Origin: Ruminococcus sp.
GTDB lineage: Bacteria > Bacillota > Clostridia > Oscillospirales > Ruminococcaceae
Assembly: GCA_017534595.1 (NCBI GenBank)
Contig: JAFXVY010000071.1
Coordinates: forward strand, 1 to 44,273
Direction of reading: 5' to 3'
DNA length: 44,273 bases
Within the stretch, counting starts at the first letter, position 1, and every line of letters starts with the position of its first letter. The notes beneath the pieces are model-generated. The model saw only the letters and a list, made by a program, of their open reading frames with translations. It was not told the DNA's origin and searched no databases. Position numbers and translations under genes: made by a program. Positions 1-7,169 of the stretch are shown here, piece by piece.

Positions 1-168
1 ACTGCGATTTTTTCAGTCTTTCGCTTGACTACTCTTTTTTCGAGCCTCCGCTCAATTTCTTGAACTTTCACTCAAAAGAATCCAAGGGTTTGTTTTACTC
101 GTTGCTATTCAATTTTCAAGATGCCGGGTGCCTTTTTCAAGACCGCCGTCATTTCCGACAGCTTTATT
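1..168 (-). other. probable rRNA operon 5' leader (left edge)
   Basis: Read on the minus strand, this is the transcribed leader below the strong promoter at 169-197. It contains CTTGAAAATTGAATAG (revcomp of about 105-120), which resembles the boxA-type TTGAAAA antitermination motif found in front of Firmicute rRNA genes, with a second CTTGAAAAAGG just before it. No 16S or 23S sequence is reached before the window edge and no convincing protein frame is present. The call of an rRNA leader rests on promoter strength plus boxA-like sequence and is an inference; a tRNA operon would be the alternative. Confidence 0.45.
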
Positions 169-197
169 ATTCTATCACAGATCGCTGCGATTGTCAA
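169..197 (-). promoter_or_regulatory. strong sigma-A promoter, probably for an rRNA operon
   Basis: On the minus strand TTGACA (192-197) and TAGAAT (169-174) are separated by 17 nt, and TGA directly before the -10 gives an extended -10. A/T tracts at about 215-237 lie where an UP element would be. It reads leftward, away from the DUF4364 gene, out of the window. Confidence 0.8.
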
Positions 198-302
198 GCG
201 GTTTTCGGCAGTTTTTTATATTTTATATCTTTTCACAACTGCCGCCCTGATTTTCAGTGTTTTTTGTCTATCTGTACTATAATATATTCATATAATAAAG
301 AA

Positions 303-322
303 CGGGAGCTTCAAAGCTCCCG
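303..322 (-). terminator. intrinsic terminator of the aro operon
   Basis: CGGGAGCTT / AAGCTCCCG forms a near-perfect hairpin directly after the DUF4364 stop codon. On the minus strand it is followed by TTCTTTATTATAT. It closes the leftward aro operon before the rRNA-type promoter. Confidence 0.85.
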
Positions 323-328
323 AACGGT

Positions 329-928
329 TCATTCATTTATATCCGGAACGTACTCCTCGTTGCCGATGACGTAGTCCACTACCTTGCCGTAGAACGCCGT
401 GGGGTCCATAAGTATCTTGGACTTTATGAACTCCGCCTGCTCCTTATCCGGGGCAAACAGCGTCAGATCCATCAGCACCAGATCCTCGTCCTCGCAGACG
501 CATCTCACCGAATATCCGCTGCCCTGTTCCTTGATCTCGAAGCGCATCTCCTGCTCGGCACGCAGCTTTGCAAAGAGTCTCAGGCCGGCGGAATAGATCC
601 TGTCGCGCACGCTCTTGCTCACAAGCGACTTGAAGCTCTCGGCGCCCTCGACGCCCGCCTCTGTCAGCACATAAAGCTCGGTGCCCTCCCGCTCCTCGAC
701 AGCCAGCGTCCCGTTTTTCAGCATCTGCTCTATCGCCTCGACGTAGAGGAAATACGACACCGTCCCGTCGCCGGTCACTATCTCGAGAAGCTGTGCCGGC
801 GTGACCGGGCGCTCGATCTTCTTGAGAAAATAGCTGAGCAGTATCTTCACCTCATAGACATTTGCGGGGTTGAAGTACCCGACGGGGAGATTTTTCAGCT
901 CGCTGTCCAACGCTTCGCCTTCTTTCAC
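329..928 (-). CDS. DUF4364 family protein
   Basis: A 199-residue protein of the DUF4364 family, a winged-helix-like protein common in clostridia whose function is not established. The N-terminal half (about 25-95) has the expected short helices and wing, with LLSYFLKKIERPVTPAQLLE and YVLTEAG; the C-terminal half is a mixed alpha/beta domain. The start codon is GTG, with GAGG about 12 nt upstream overlapping the end of aroC (stop at 946), so translation is probably coupled to aroC. It is the last gene of the aro operon and is followed by the terminator at 303-322. The position says nothing firm about function; in other clostridia this family is not tied to shikimate synthesis as far as I know. 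It could be a transcriptional regulator. Confidence 0.8.
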   Translation of the reverse strand: MKEGEALDSELKNLPVGYFNPANVYEVKILLSYFLKKIERPVTPAQLLEIVTGDGTVSYFLYVEAIEQMLKNGTLAVEEREGTELYVLTEAGVEGAESFKSLVSKSVRDRIYSAGLRLFAKLRAEQEMRFEIKEQGSGYSVRCVCEDEDLVLMDLTLFAPDKEQAEFIKSKILMDPTAFYGKVVDYVIGNEEYVPDINE

Positions 929-945
929 GGTAATGGGACCCGACC

Positions 946-2037
946 TCAGAAATTCGGATAATCGAGCATATGGTTGAGCAGAGCGATGTTCACGGCTGCC
1001 TCTACGCAGGGTACCGCTCTCGGCACCACGCAGGGGTCGTGTCTGCCCTTGATGGCGATGACCTCGTTCTTCATCGCAGAGAAATCCACTGTTTCCTGGG
1101 GCTTGGAGATAGAGGGCGTAGGCTTGAACGCCACTCTCAGCGTTATCGGCATACCGGAGGAGATACCGCCCAGGATACCGCCGTGGAAGTTCGTTCTCGT
1201 TACGATATGTCCCTGCTCGTTTACGTAGAACTCATCGTTGTTCTCGCTGCCGAGCATCTTCGACGAATTGAAGCCCGCACCGAATTCAAGTCCCTTGACT
1301 GCGGGGATGCCGAAGATCAGCTGGGCTATGGAATTCTCCAGCCCGTCGAAGATCGGCGAGCCGACGCCTGCAGGAACGTTTATGGCGATGCACTCGATCA
1401 CTCCGCCGACGCTGTCGCCGCACTCTCTGGCCTTCTTGATGTCGTTTATCATCATCCTGCCCTTGCGCTCGCTTATGGTGGGGAACTCCTTACTGCGGAT
1501 GGTCAGGATATCGTCTCTCGAGGTATTGATCGGGTCAAAGCTCTCGTCCTTGATCTTATGTATCTCGGCGATATGAGCGCCCACATAGATCCCGCGCCTT
1601 TCGAGTATCTGGCCTGCCACCGCACCTGCAAAGCAGAGGGGAGCGGTCAGCCTGCCGGAGAAATGCCCGCCGCCTCTCGGATCCGAGAACCCGCGGTATC
1701 TCATAGCTCCGGTATAGTCGGCGTGACCCGGCCTTGCGAGCTTGGAGATCTTGAGATAGTCGGTGGAATGCTGATCGGTGTTGGCGATGAACGCGCAAAG
1801 CGGGGTACCCGTGGTCTTGCCGTTGAAGTAGCCCGACATGATCTGCGGCATATCCTTTTCTCTGCGCTGAGTGGAGGTCTGATCCTTCTTGGGGGCTCTC
1901 CTTGCCATGAACTCCATCAGCTTGTCCATATCAATGCTCTCTCCGGGAGGGACATTGTCCATACAGACTCCGATAGCGGGTCCGTGGCTCTCTCCGAACA
2001 CGGAAAAGGTTATCTTGTTGCTCCATGTAGATGACAT
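946..2037 (-). CDS. aroC: chorismate synthase
   Basis: Chorismate synthase (363 aa, the usual length) converts 5-enolpyruvylshikimate-3-phosphate to chorismate with reduced FMN, the last shared step of aromatic synthesis. Visible signatures are GESHG at residues 15-19 (His18 is the conserved catalytic-type His), RPGHADYTG and RGGGHFSGRLTAP in the middle, and GRHDPCVVPRAVP near the C-terminus. The start is ATG, preceded by GGAGG (TAAGACGGAGGATATATAA). It sits in the operon between the NUDIX gene and DUF4364 and is probably expressed from the promoters in front of aroF and aroB. All family motifs are intact. Confidence 0.97.
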   Translation of the reverse strand: MSSTWSNKITFSVFGESHGPAIGVCMDNVPPGESIDMDKLMEFMARRAPKKDQTSTQRREKDMPQIMSGYFNGKTTGTPLCAFIANTDQHSTDYLKISKLARPGHADYTGAMRYRGFSDPRGGGHFSGRLTAPLCFAGAVAGQILERRGIYVGAHIAEIHKIKDESFDPINTSRDDILTIRSKEFPTISERKGRMMINDIKKARECGDSVGGVIECIAINVPAGVGSPIFDGLENSIAQLIFGIPAVKGLEFGAGFNSSKMLGSENNDEFYVNEQGHIVTRTNFHGGILGGISSGMPITLRVAFKPTPSISKPQETVDFSAMKNEVIAIKGRHDPCVVPRAVPCVEAAVNIALLNHMLDYPNF

Positions 2038-2064
2038 TTATATATCCTCCGTCTTAGAAATATA

Positions 2065-2490
2065 CTATCTCCACACGCCTCTTGCGCCGCTGAAATAGTC
2101 CGCGAGCATAGCCTTGTGCTGCTCGCTGTATATCTCGGGCAGCTCATCCCCCGTGAACCATCCGAGCTCATCGGTCTCGACATGGTCGCAGTAAAGGCTG
2201 CCGCCCGTAATATGTGCAGTAAATGCCGCGGTTATGGGCTGATTGCCCGTAGACCTTGAGAAAAACCCGGAATACACTCCGCAGAGCGCGTCGAGCTCGA
2301 TCTCGAGCCCGGTCTCCTCCCTTGCCTCGCGGACAGCCGCCTGCGCAAGGGTCTCGCCGTACTCCATGAGCCCGCCGGGTATGCCCCACTTTCCGCAGTC
2401 GCACCGCTTGACGAGCAGTATCCTGCCCTCGCTGTCGCTTATGATGCTCACAGCCGCGCCGAGGATCCTCTTTTCTCCGGTACCGGACAT
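2065..2490 (-). CDS. NUDIX hydrolase
   Basis: A 141-residue NUDIX pyrophosphohydrolase. The Nudix box is complete: GLMEYGE, seven residues, then REAREETGL at about residues 40-63, with the catalytic REXXEE core intact. Substrate cannot be predicted: the family covers nucleotide sugars, (deoxy)NTPs and dinucleotides. It lies 3 nt after aroA and 27 nt before aroC inside the aro operon, so it is co-transcribed with shikimate genes; whether it acts on a pathway metabolite or is a passenger is unknown. The start is ATG with GGAGG in the end of aroA. Confidence 0.9.
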   Translation of the reverse strand: MSGTGEKRILGAAVSIISDSEGRILLVKRCDCGKWGIPGGLMEYGETLAQAAVREAREETGLEIELDALCGVYSGFFSRSTGNQPITAAFTAHITGGSLYCDHVETDELGWFTGDELPEIYSEQHKAMLADYFSGARGVWR

Positions 2491-2493
2491 CTT

Positions 2494-3720
2494 TCAGACC
2501 TCCTCAAAGCAGCCCCCGAGCCGGCGGAAGACCTCCCAGAAATCGGGATAGCTCTTCGACACGCATCCGGCGCCCCTTATAATGAGCGGAGCCCTGCATT
2601 TCGTCGATGCCACTGCCGCAGCCATGGCTATGCGGTGGTCGTTGAAGGCATCGATCTCTCCGCCCTCAAGCTCCCCGACGCCCTCGATGACCAGCATATC
2701 CTCATACTCGGTTATCCTGCCGCCGATGCGGTTAAGAGTCTCGGTCACAGCCGCCAGCCTGTCAGACTCCTTTATCCTGAGCCTGCCGGCGTTGTAAAGC
2801 CTGCTGCTGCCCTCGCAGAAACACCCCAGCACCGCCAGTACCGGCACAAGATCGGGGATATCCGAGCAGTCGAGCTCAAAGGGTCTCAGCACACCGTTTT
2901 TATTATACACCATTTCTCTGCAAATTTCAAGGATTTTTTTGTCGCCCTGCAGCGAATTTACATTCAGTCCATTTATTTCGATGCTGCTGCCTATCGCATT
3001 CGCGACCTCAAAGAATGCCGCCTGGGACCAATCCCCCTCGACAGCGCAGCTGCAAGGGGCAAGAGCCCTGCTGCCGGTGACGGTGTAGCCCTGCCCGTCC
3101 TCGGTGACGGTGCAACCGAACTGCCCGAGGCAGCCGGAGGTTATATCCACATAGGGCTTGCTCTCGAGATGGGAGGTCAGCGTTATGCGGCTCTCTCCTT
3201 CAATAACGGAAAGCGCCAGCAGCATCCCGGTTATGAACTGCGAGCTTATCCCGCCGCCGATGCGGTACTCTCCCGCTTCAAGGCGTCCCGAGACGGTGAA
3301 AGGCATCGTCCCCGCATACTCAAATTTGCAGCCGCGGCGCGGCAGCTCCTCGAGATAGGGAGTTATCGGTCTCTCCGGCAGCTTGCCGTGACCGATGAAG
3401 GTCGTCCTCACCCCCAGCGCCGCCGCTGCGGGTATGAGAAATCTCAGCGTCGAGCCGCTCTCGCCGCAGTCGATGACCGCCTCTGCCGGAGGCGCGGTTA
3501 TGCCCTTGATCCGGGCAGTATCGCCCTCAAGCAGGATCTCCGCTCCGAGGGCTCTCATAGCCTCAACTGTCGCAAGGATATCCTTAGAGGGGTAAACATT
3601 GGTTATCACCGACTCGCCGTCAGCCAGCGCCGCCGCAATGACGAGCCTGTGTGCGACGCTCTTTGAAGCGGGCACCGTCACGCTGCCGCTGAGCAGCCGC
3701 GGGGTTATCTTTATATCCAT
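2494..3720 (-). CDS. aroA: 3-phosphoshikimate 1-carboxyvinyltransferase (EPSP synthase)
   Basis: EPSP synthase (408 aa) transfers the enolpyruvyl group of PEP to shikimate-3-phosphate. Motifs in order: ASKSVAHR near the N-terminus, DCGESGSTLRF (PEP site), KLPERPITPYLEEL, DCSDIPDLVPVLAVL, RIKESDRLAAV, and NDHRIAMAAAVA. I placed the start at the ATG at 3720 rather than the in-frame GTG at 3729, because GAGG sits 8 nt before the ATG but touches the GTG. The gene starts 12 nt after the aroB stop. The protein has the conserved Gly of the LPERP loop region; glyphosate class cannot be decided by eye. Confidence 0.96.
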   Translation of the reverse strand: MDIKITPRLLSGSVTVPASKSVAHRLVIAAALADGESVITNVYPSKDILATVEAMRALGAEILLEGDTARIKGITAPPAEAVIDCGESGSTLRFLIPAAAALGVRTTFIGHGKLPERPITPYLEELPRRGCKFEYAGTMPFTVSGRLEAGEYRIGGGISSQFITGMLLALSVIEGESRITLTSHLESKPYVDITSGCLGQFGCTVTEDGQGYTVTGSRALAPCSCAVEGDWSQAAFFEVANAIGSSIEINGLNVNSLQGDKKILEICREMVYNKNGVLRPFELDCSDIPDLVPVLAVLGCFCEGSSRLYNAGRLRIKESDRLAAVTETLNRIGGRITEYEDMLVIEGVGELEGGEIDAFNDHRIAMAAAVASTKCRAPLIIRGAGCVSKSYPDFWEVFRRLGGCFEEV

Positions 3721-3732
3721 CCGGCTCACCTC

Positions 3733-4845
3733 TCAGCGCATTTCTTCGAGCACGGCTCTGATCTCATCCTCGGAGGTCTGCCTGCCGTATTCGTTCTCGC
3801 CGAACTGCATCATGGCTCCGATCTCCTTCTCGAAGACGAACCGCAGCTTCCCGCCGCGCACCTTCTTGTCGGTATAGAGCTTGGAGAGCAGCTCGTCGGT
3901 GCTGACGTTCCCGGGGATCTTAACAGGCAGCTTTGCCCTTTCGAGCAGCGCCTCTATCCTCACAACGTTCTCACCGCTGATGTACCCGAGCTTCTGTCCG
4001 AGCCGCGCCTGTGCCGCAAGACCTATCGAAACAGCCTCGCCGTGCAGCAGTTCGTAGCCGGAAACGGTCTCTATCGCCCTGCCGACGGTGTGACCAAGGT
4101 TGAGTATCTCTCTCAGACCGCTCTCGCGCTCGTCCTGCATGACCACGCTGTACTTTATCTCACAGTTGCGCACCGCGATATGCTCGCAGGGCTCCGCTCT
4201 GCATTCAAGTATCTCCTCAATATGCTCCTCGAGGTACGCAAAGAGCTCCGCATCCGCAAGGCAGGCGTGCTTTACCGTCTCGGCAAGCCCGCTCGACAGC
4301 TGACGCTGCGGCAGGGTCTTCCAGCAGTCGATGTCTATGTAGACCTTCTTCGGCTGATTGAAAAGCCCTATCAGATTTGTGGCCAGCGGAGTATCCACGG
4401 CGGTCTTGCCGCCCACAGAGGCATCCGCCGCCGCAAGGAGGGTGGTGGCATAGTTCACAAAGGGAACGCCTCTGCCGAACGTCCCCGCGACAAAGCCGGC
4501 AAGGTCGGTAACGACACCTCCGCCCACTGCGACAACGGCGCAGTCCCGGCGGAAGCCTGCGGCAAGCATCGAATCCTCGACGAACTCCTTCATCTGGCGG
4601 GTCTTGCTCTGCTCACCCTCCGGGATGACGAACTTCTCCGCCTTGAGCCCCCGCTCACGCAGCAGTTCCAGTATATTTTCTGCATAGAGCCCGTCAACGA
4701 CCGAATCGGTCACGACCGCGAAGCGGCTCGCTCTGCCGCAGAGCCCGTTTGCAAGATCGTCGGCAAGCTGACTTTGCAGTCCCCTGCCCGTCTCGATATC
4801 GTAAGAATCGTCAACGACTCTTTTCAACTCACAGTAAAACCTCAT
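3733..4845 (-). CDS. aroB: 3-dehydroquinate synthase
   Basis: AroB (370 aa) cyclises DAHP to 3-dehydroquinate using NAD and a divalent metal. Visible features: GGGVVTDLAGFVAGTFGRG (NAD-binding region, about 100-120), TTLLAAADASVGGKTAVD, the metal-ligand Glu in LAETVKHA, and the His ligands in LNLGHTVGRAIE and LLHGEAVSIG. The start at 4845 is an ATG after GGGGGTG; an upstream in-frame start at 4878 would add 11 residues with no ribosome site. The aroB part of the operon has its own promoter (4890-4918), whose -35 touches the MITE inserted between aroF and aroB. Confidence 0.95.
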   Translation of the reverse strand: MRFYCELKRVVDDSYDIETGRGLQSQLADDLANGLCGRASRFAVVTDSVVDGLYAENILELLRERGLKAEKFVIPEGEQSKTRQMKEFVEDSMLAAGFRRDCAVVAVGGGVVTDLAGFVAGTFGRGVPFVNYATTLLAAADASVGGKTAVDTPLATNLIGLFNQPKKVYIDIDCWKTLPQRQLSSGLAETVKHACLADAELFAYLEEHIEEILECRAEPCEHIAVRNCEIKYSVVMQDERESGLREILNLGHTVGRAIETVSGYELLHGEAVSIGLAAQARLGQKLGYISGENVVRIEALLERAKLPVKIPGNVSTDELLSKLYTDKKVRGGKLRFVFEKEIGAMMQFGENEYGRQTSEDEIRAVLEEMR

Positions 4846-4889
4846 AGGTACACCCCCGATGATATCTCGCCCCTGCACGGAGCATATAC

Positions 4890-4918
4890 ATTATAACACA
4901 TCAAGCGCAAATAATCAA
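4890..4918 (-). promoter_or_regulatory. sigma-A promoter for aroB, at a MITE edge
   Basis: On the minus strand TTGATT (4913-4918) and a perfect TATAAT (4890-4895) are 17 nt apart, about 45 nt upstream of the aroB start. The first T of the -35 is the terminal base of the repeat element at 4918-5091; the rest is flanking DNA. It would let aroB-aroA-NUDIX-aroC be transcribed independently of the aroF attenuator. Confidence 0.7.
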
Positions 4919-5091
4919 GGCAACACCGCACAACCATTGTGCGTCAGACGCGCAGTCAGATTTTTCGTCAGATTGCCTAAATTCGACGCCGCCTTGCTGG
5001 CGCAAGGCAAGGAAAATTTGGGTAATATGACGGAAAATATGCAAGCGGATGATGTACAAAGGCGTTAGCCGGTGGTTGTACGGTGTTGCCT
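4918..5091 (+). mobile_element. MITE-like hairpin element, copy 1
   Basis: A 174-bp element with terminal inverted repeats AGGCAACACCGCACAACC / GGTTGTACGGTGTTGCCT and no coding capacity. It is near-identical to 26455-26628 (five differences counted by eye) and more distantly like 44134-44273; all lie in the same orientation. The interior is a long imperfect palindrome with the tip GCCTTGC-TGGC-GCAAGGC (4991-5008). Length, terminal inverted repeats and copy number fit a non-autonomous miniature transposable element; no transposase is in the window. Exact ends are uncertain by a few bases and I see no clear target duplication. Confidence 0.8.
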
Positions 5092-5103
5092 AAAGTGAGG
5101 AGC

Positions 5104-6120
5104 TCAGTCGGCGAGCTCTGTCTTACGGAAGTTCTCCATGGCCCTGATCTTGCGCATCGAGGTCTTGAACTGCTCGGGAGTCAGAGACTGTGCGCCGTCG
5201 CTCCAGGCGGTCTTCGGGTCGATGTGTACCTCTATCTCAAGAGCGTCGGCTCCCGCAGCCACGGCGCAGATCGCCATGGGCTCGACCAGCGAGCTTATGC
5301 CGGTAGCGTGGCTCGGGTCGATGACGAGAGGAAGATGAGTCTTCTGTCTGAGCAGCGGCACCGCCGAGATATCAAGGGTGTTGCGCGTCTCGGTCTCGAA
5401 GGTGCGGATACCTCTCTCGCAGAGCATCACCTTGCTGTTGCCCTCCGACATGATATACTCGGCGCTCATCAGCAGCTCCTGCAGCGTCGCGGAAAGGCCT
5501 CTCTTGAGCAGCACCGGCTTGTCGCAGCGGCCGAGAGCCTTGAGCAGGGTGAAGTTCTGCATATTGCGGGCTCCCACCTGAACGACGTCCACGTCGGCGA
5601 AGAGATCGAGGTCGGAGAGATCCATGATCTCGGTAACGATCGGCAGACCGGTCTCCTTCTTGGCCTTGAGCAGCAGCTCTATGCCCTCTTTGCCAAGCCC
5701 CTGGAAGGCGTAGGGCGAGGTGCGGGGCTTGAAGGCGCCTCCGCGCAGCATATCTGCTCCCGCCTCCTTGACGGCTATCGCGGTCTCCATGAGCTGCTTT
5801 TCGGTCTCAACTGAGCAGGGCCCCGCCATGACGGTCAGCCCGCCTCCGCCGATGGTAACGCCGCCGGCCTCGATGATCGTATCGTCCGGGTGGAAGCGGC
5901 GGTTGGCGTTCTTGTAGGGCTCCTGCACCCGCTTTACCGACTCGACTATGCCCCTAGCCTTTACGGCGTCGATATCTATGGGCGTGGTGTCGCCGATAAG
6001 GCCGATTATTCTCGAGTGTACGCCCTCAACGAGATTGGTCTTGACATTGAAGCCCTGGAGCCAGTCCATGAGCTCGTTTACCTGTACGTCTGTTGCATTG
6101 TCTCTGATCACGATTACCAT
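5104..6120 (-). CDS. aroF: 3-deoxy-7-phosphoheptulonate (DAHP) synthase
   Basis: DAHP synthase (338 aa) condenses PEP with erythrose-4-phosphate, the first committed step to aromatic amino acids. It is the Thermotoga/Bacillus-type class: an N-terminal ferredoxin-like domain (about 1-70; [20 protein letters not shown]) associated with feedback control, followed by the TIM barrel with [45 protein letters not shown] and DPSHATG. I chose the ATG at 6120: GGAGG is 9 nt upstream, and the longer in-frame reading to 6186 would run through a transcription terminator. It is the first gene of the operon, behind an attenuator (6147-6382), and is separated from aroB by the MITE at 4918-5091. Confidence 0.96.
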   Translation of the reverse strand: MVIVIRDNATDVQVNELMDWLQGFNVKTNLVEGVHSRIIGLIGDTTPIDIDAVKARGIVESVKRVQEPYKNANRRFHPDDTIIEAGGVTIGGGGLTVMAGPCSVETEKQLMETAIAVKEAGADMLRGGAFKPRTSPYAFQGLGKEGIELLLKAKKETGLPIVTEIMDLSDLDLFADVDVVQVGARNMQNFTLLKALGRCDKPVLLKRGLSATLQELLMSAEYIMSEGNSKVMLCERGIRTFETETRNTLDISAVPLLRQKTHLPLVIDPSHATGISSLVEPMAICAVAAGADALEIEVHIDPKTAWSDGAQSLTPEQFKTSMRKIRAMENFRKTELAD

Positions 6121-6146
6121 TTTGCATAACCTCCGTAAAATCAAAT

Positions 6147-6177
6147 AAGGCAGCCCGGACCGTGTCCAAGCTGCCTT
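6147..6177 (-). terminator. attenuator terminator upstream of aroF
   Basis: On the minus strand AAGGCAGCTTGGAC-ACG-GTCCGGGCTGCCTT is a continuous 14-bp stem (two T-G pairs) with a 3-nt loop, followed by TTATTTGATTTT, 27 nt before the aroF ATG. Its left arm and loop (6160-6173, CAGCTTGGACACGG) are also complementary at 12 of 14 positions to 6216-6229 (CCGTGTGAAAGCTG), the last codons of the leader peptide ORF. The two pairings exclude each other, as in amino-acid attenuators. Confidence 0.85.
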
Positions 6178-6214
6178 TAAGGTCAAAGTATGTTATATAC
6201 CCTCATACTTCATT

Positions 6215-6301
6215 TCAGCTTTCACACGGCAAACAGACCTTAGCCCAGAAGCTAAAGCCGAAAAAGCCGTATGTAAAGACTTTGGAAGTATGACCGTACA
6301 T
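6215..6301 (-). CDS. aromatic-rich leader peptide of the aro operon
   Basis: A 28-codon ORF between the aroF promoter and the attenuator terminator, starting ATG TAC GGT after an AAAGGAAAG ribosome site and ending TGA at 6215. Eight of 28 residues are aromatic: two Tyr, five Phe and one Trp, concentrated in FTYGFFGFSFW (residues 9-19). Its last codons (PCES-stop) form the 5' arm of the antiterminator. The expected logic is that a ribosome stalled at Phe/Tyr/Trp codons leaves that arm free, the antiterminator forms and aroF is transcribed; a ribosome reaching the stop codon masks it and the terminator forms. Translation and regulation are inferred. An overlapping frame starting at 6306 is less aromatic. 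Confidence 0.8.
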   Translation of the reverse strand: MYGHTSKVFTYGFFGFSFWAKVCLPCES

Positions 6302-6353
6302 CGCATTTCTTTCCTTTCGTGTGCTGACGGAGCATTTCGCCCCGACGTGGTAA

Positions 6354-6382
6354 ATTATACAACCGTTCAGCCTTCAAGTCAA
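6354..6382 (-). promoter_or_regulatory. sigma-A promoter of the aro operon
   Basis: On the minus strand TTGACT (6377-6382), a 17-nt spacer and TATAAT (6354-6359). Transcription would begin near 6347, about 45 nt before the leader peptide start and about 227 nt before aroF. It lies directly downstream of the tRNA-Lys terminator. Confidence 0.85.
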
Positions 6383-6442
6383 CCGCAAATGCCAAATGTT
6401 TACAGTTTGTTTATATTCGCGCAGATGTCCCCAAAAAGAAAA

Positions 6443-6470
6443 CCGTCCCCCTGCGCGGGCAGGTGGACGG
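6443..6470 (-). terminator. terminator after tRNA-Lys
   Basis: On the minus strand CCGTCC-CCTGC-loop-GCAGG-GGACGG is followed by TTTTCTTTTT. It lies about 30 nt after the tRNA CCA end and separates the tRNA transcript from the aro promoter. Confidence 0.8.
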
Positions 6471-6497
6471 CTCTTTATTCGCAGGGGGATGCCCTGC

Positions 6498-6573
6498 TGG
6501 TGAACTAGCGGGGATTCGAACCCCGGACCCTTTGATTAAAAGTCAAATGCTCTGCCGACTGAGCTACTAATTC
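6498..6573 (-). tRNA. tRNA-Lys (anticodon TTT)
   Basis: A 76-nt cloverleaf on the minus strand with encoded CCA. The acceptor stem is GAATTAG / CTAGTTC (one T-G pair), the discriminator is A, the D arm is GCTCAGTCGGCAGAGC, the anticodon loop is CTTTTAA with anticodon TTT flanked by a five-pair stem (TTGA..TCAA region), and the T arm is CGGGG-TTCGAAT-CCCCG. It is a single tRNA with its own promoter (6617-6645) and terminator. Confidence 0.97.
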
Positions 6574-6616
6574 ACAGGTTTAAAGTCTCCGTGCGGGTCT
6601 TCACAGCGACTAATAT

Positions 6617-6645
6617 ATTATAACAGATTGTTTTCTCTTTGTCAA
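6617..6645 (-). promoter_or_regulatory. promoter of tRNA-Lys
   Basis: Consensus TTGACA (6640-6645), a 17-nt spacer and TATAAT (6617-6622) on the minus strand, about 45 nt before the tRNA 5' end. Confidence 0.85.
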
Positions 6646-6671
6646 GTGCTGCCGTGAGAATTTATTGTCTG

Positions 6672-7169
6672 TTATAATTCAAGCGAGAAAACATGGTCGT
6701 CCATAACGAATCCGTCACCGATATCCGTTACCTGATCCCTGATGACCTCCATGCCCCAGTGACGGTACACAGCTATCGAGCCGTCATTGTGACGGTTGAC
6801 GGTGAGCCAGACCGATGAAAGCCCTCTGCTGTGCCCTATGCGCTTGACCTCCTCAAACATTTGCGAGGCGTATCCTCTGCCCCTGACCTCCTTGCGGAGA
6901 TAGAGCTTCGAGAGGAAGAGCGTACCGTCGCCGTGATCGGCAACGGCGAAATAGCCCTGCTGAACGCCGTCGGCAAAGAAGCCGTAATATTCGTAATCCT
7001 CGCTCTGTATCTGGCGCTTCATCGCCTCGAAGGACTGGAACTGCTCAAGCATGAACTCGATCTGCTCCGGGGTGATGATGCTCAGAAAATGCTCCCGCCA
7101 GATCTCGGCGGCAAGCTCCGCGTTGGCTCTGAGCTCACCGTCGGATACGAGCCTTCTGATCCCGGTCAT
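6672..7169 (-). CDS. GNAT family N-acetyltransferase
   Basis: A 165-residue single-domain GNAT acetyltransferase. The acetyl-CoA-binding motif A is visible as LYLRKEVRGRGYASQMFEEV (about 92-111), preceded by strand LFLSK and followed by the motif B region VNRHNDGSIAVYRHWGM. The acceptor substrate is not predictable. The start codon overlaps the stop of the upstream DUF815 ATPase gene by 4 nt (ATGA), indicating translational coupling; both follow the aspartate kinase. Confidence 0.88.
   Translation of the reverse strand: MTGIRRLVSDGELRANAELAAEIWREHFLSIITPEQIEFMLEQFQSFEAMKRQIQSEDYEYYGFFADGVQQGYFAVADHGDGTLFLSKLYLRKEVRGRGYASQMFEEVKRIGHSRGLSSVWLTVNRHNDGSIAVYRHWGMEVIRDQVTDIGDGFVMDDHVFSLEL

Noticed and set aside
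329-928. ScpB-like chromosome condensation protein
   Set aside because: It has a winged-helix look, but the sequence pattern and length fit DUF4364, not ScpB.
6302-6306. Alternative leader ORF starting at ATG 6306 (MRCTVILPK...)
   Set aside because: Better ribosome spacing than expected but poor in aromatic codons (two Phe/Tyr in total) and its end does not coincide with an antiterminator arm, unlike the frame at 6301.
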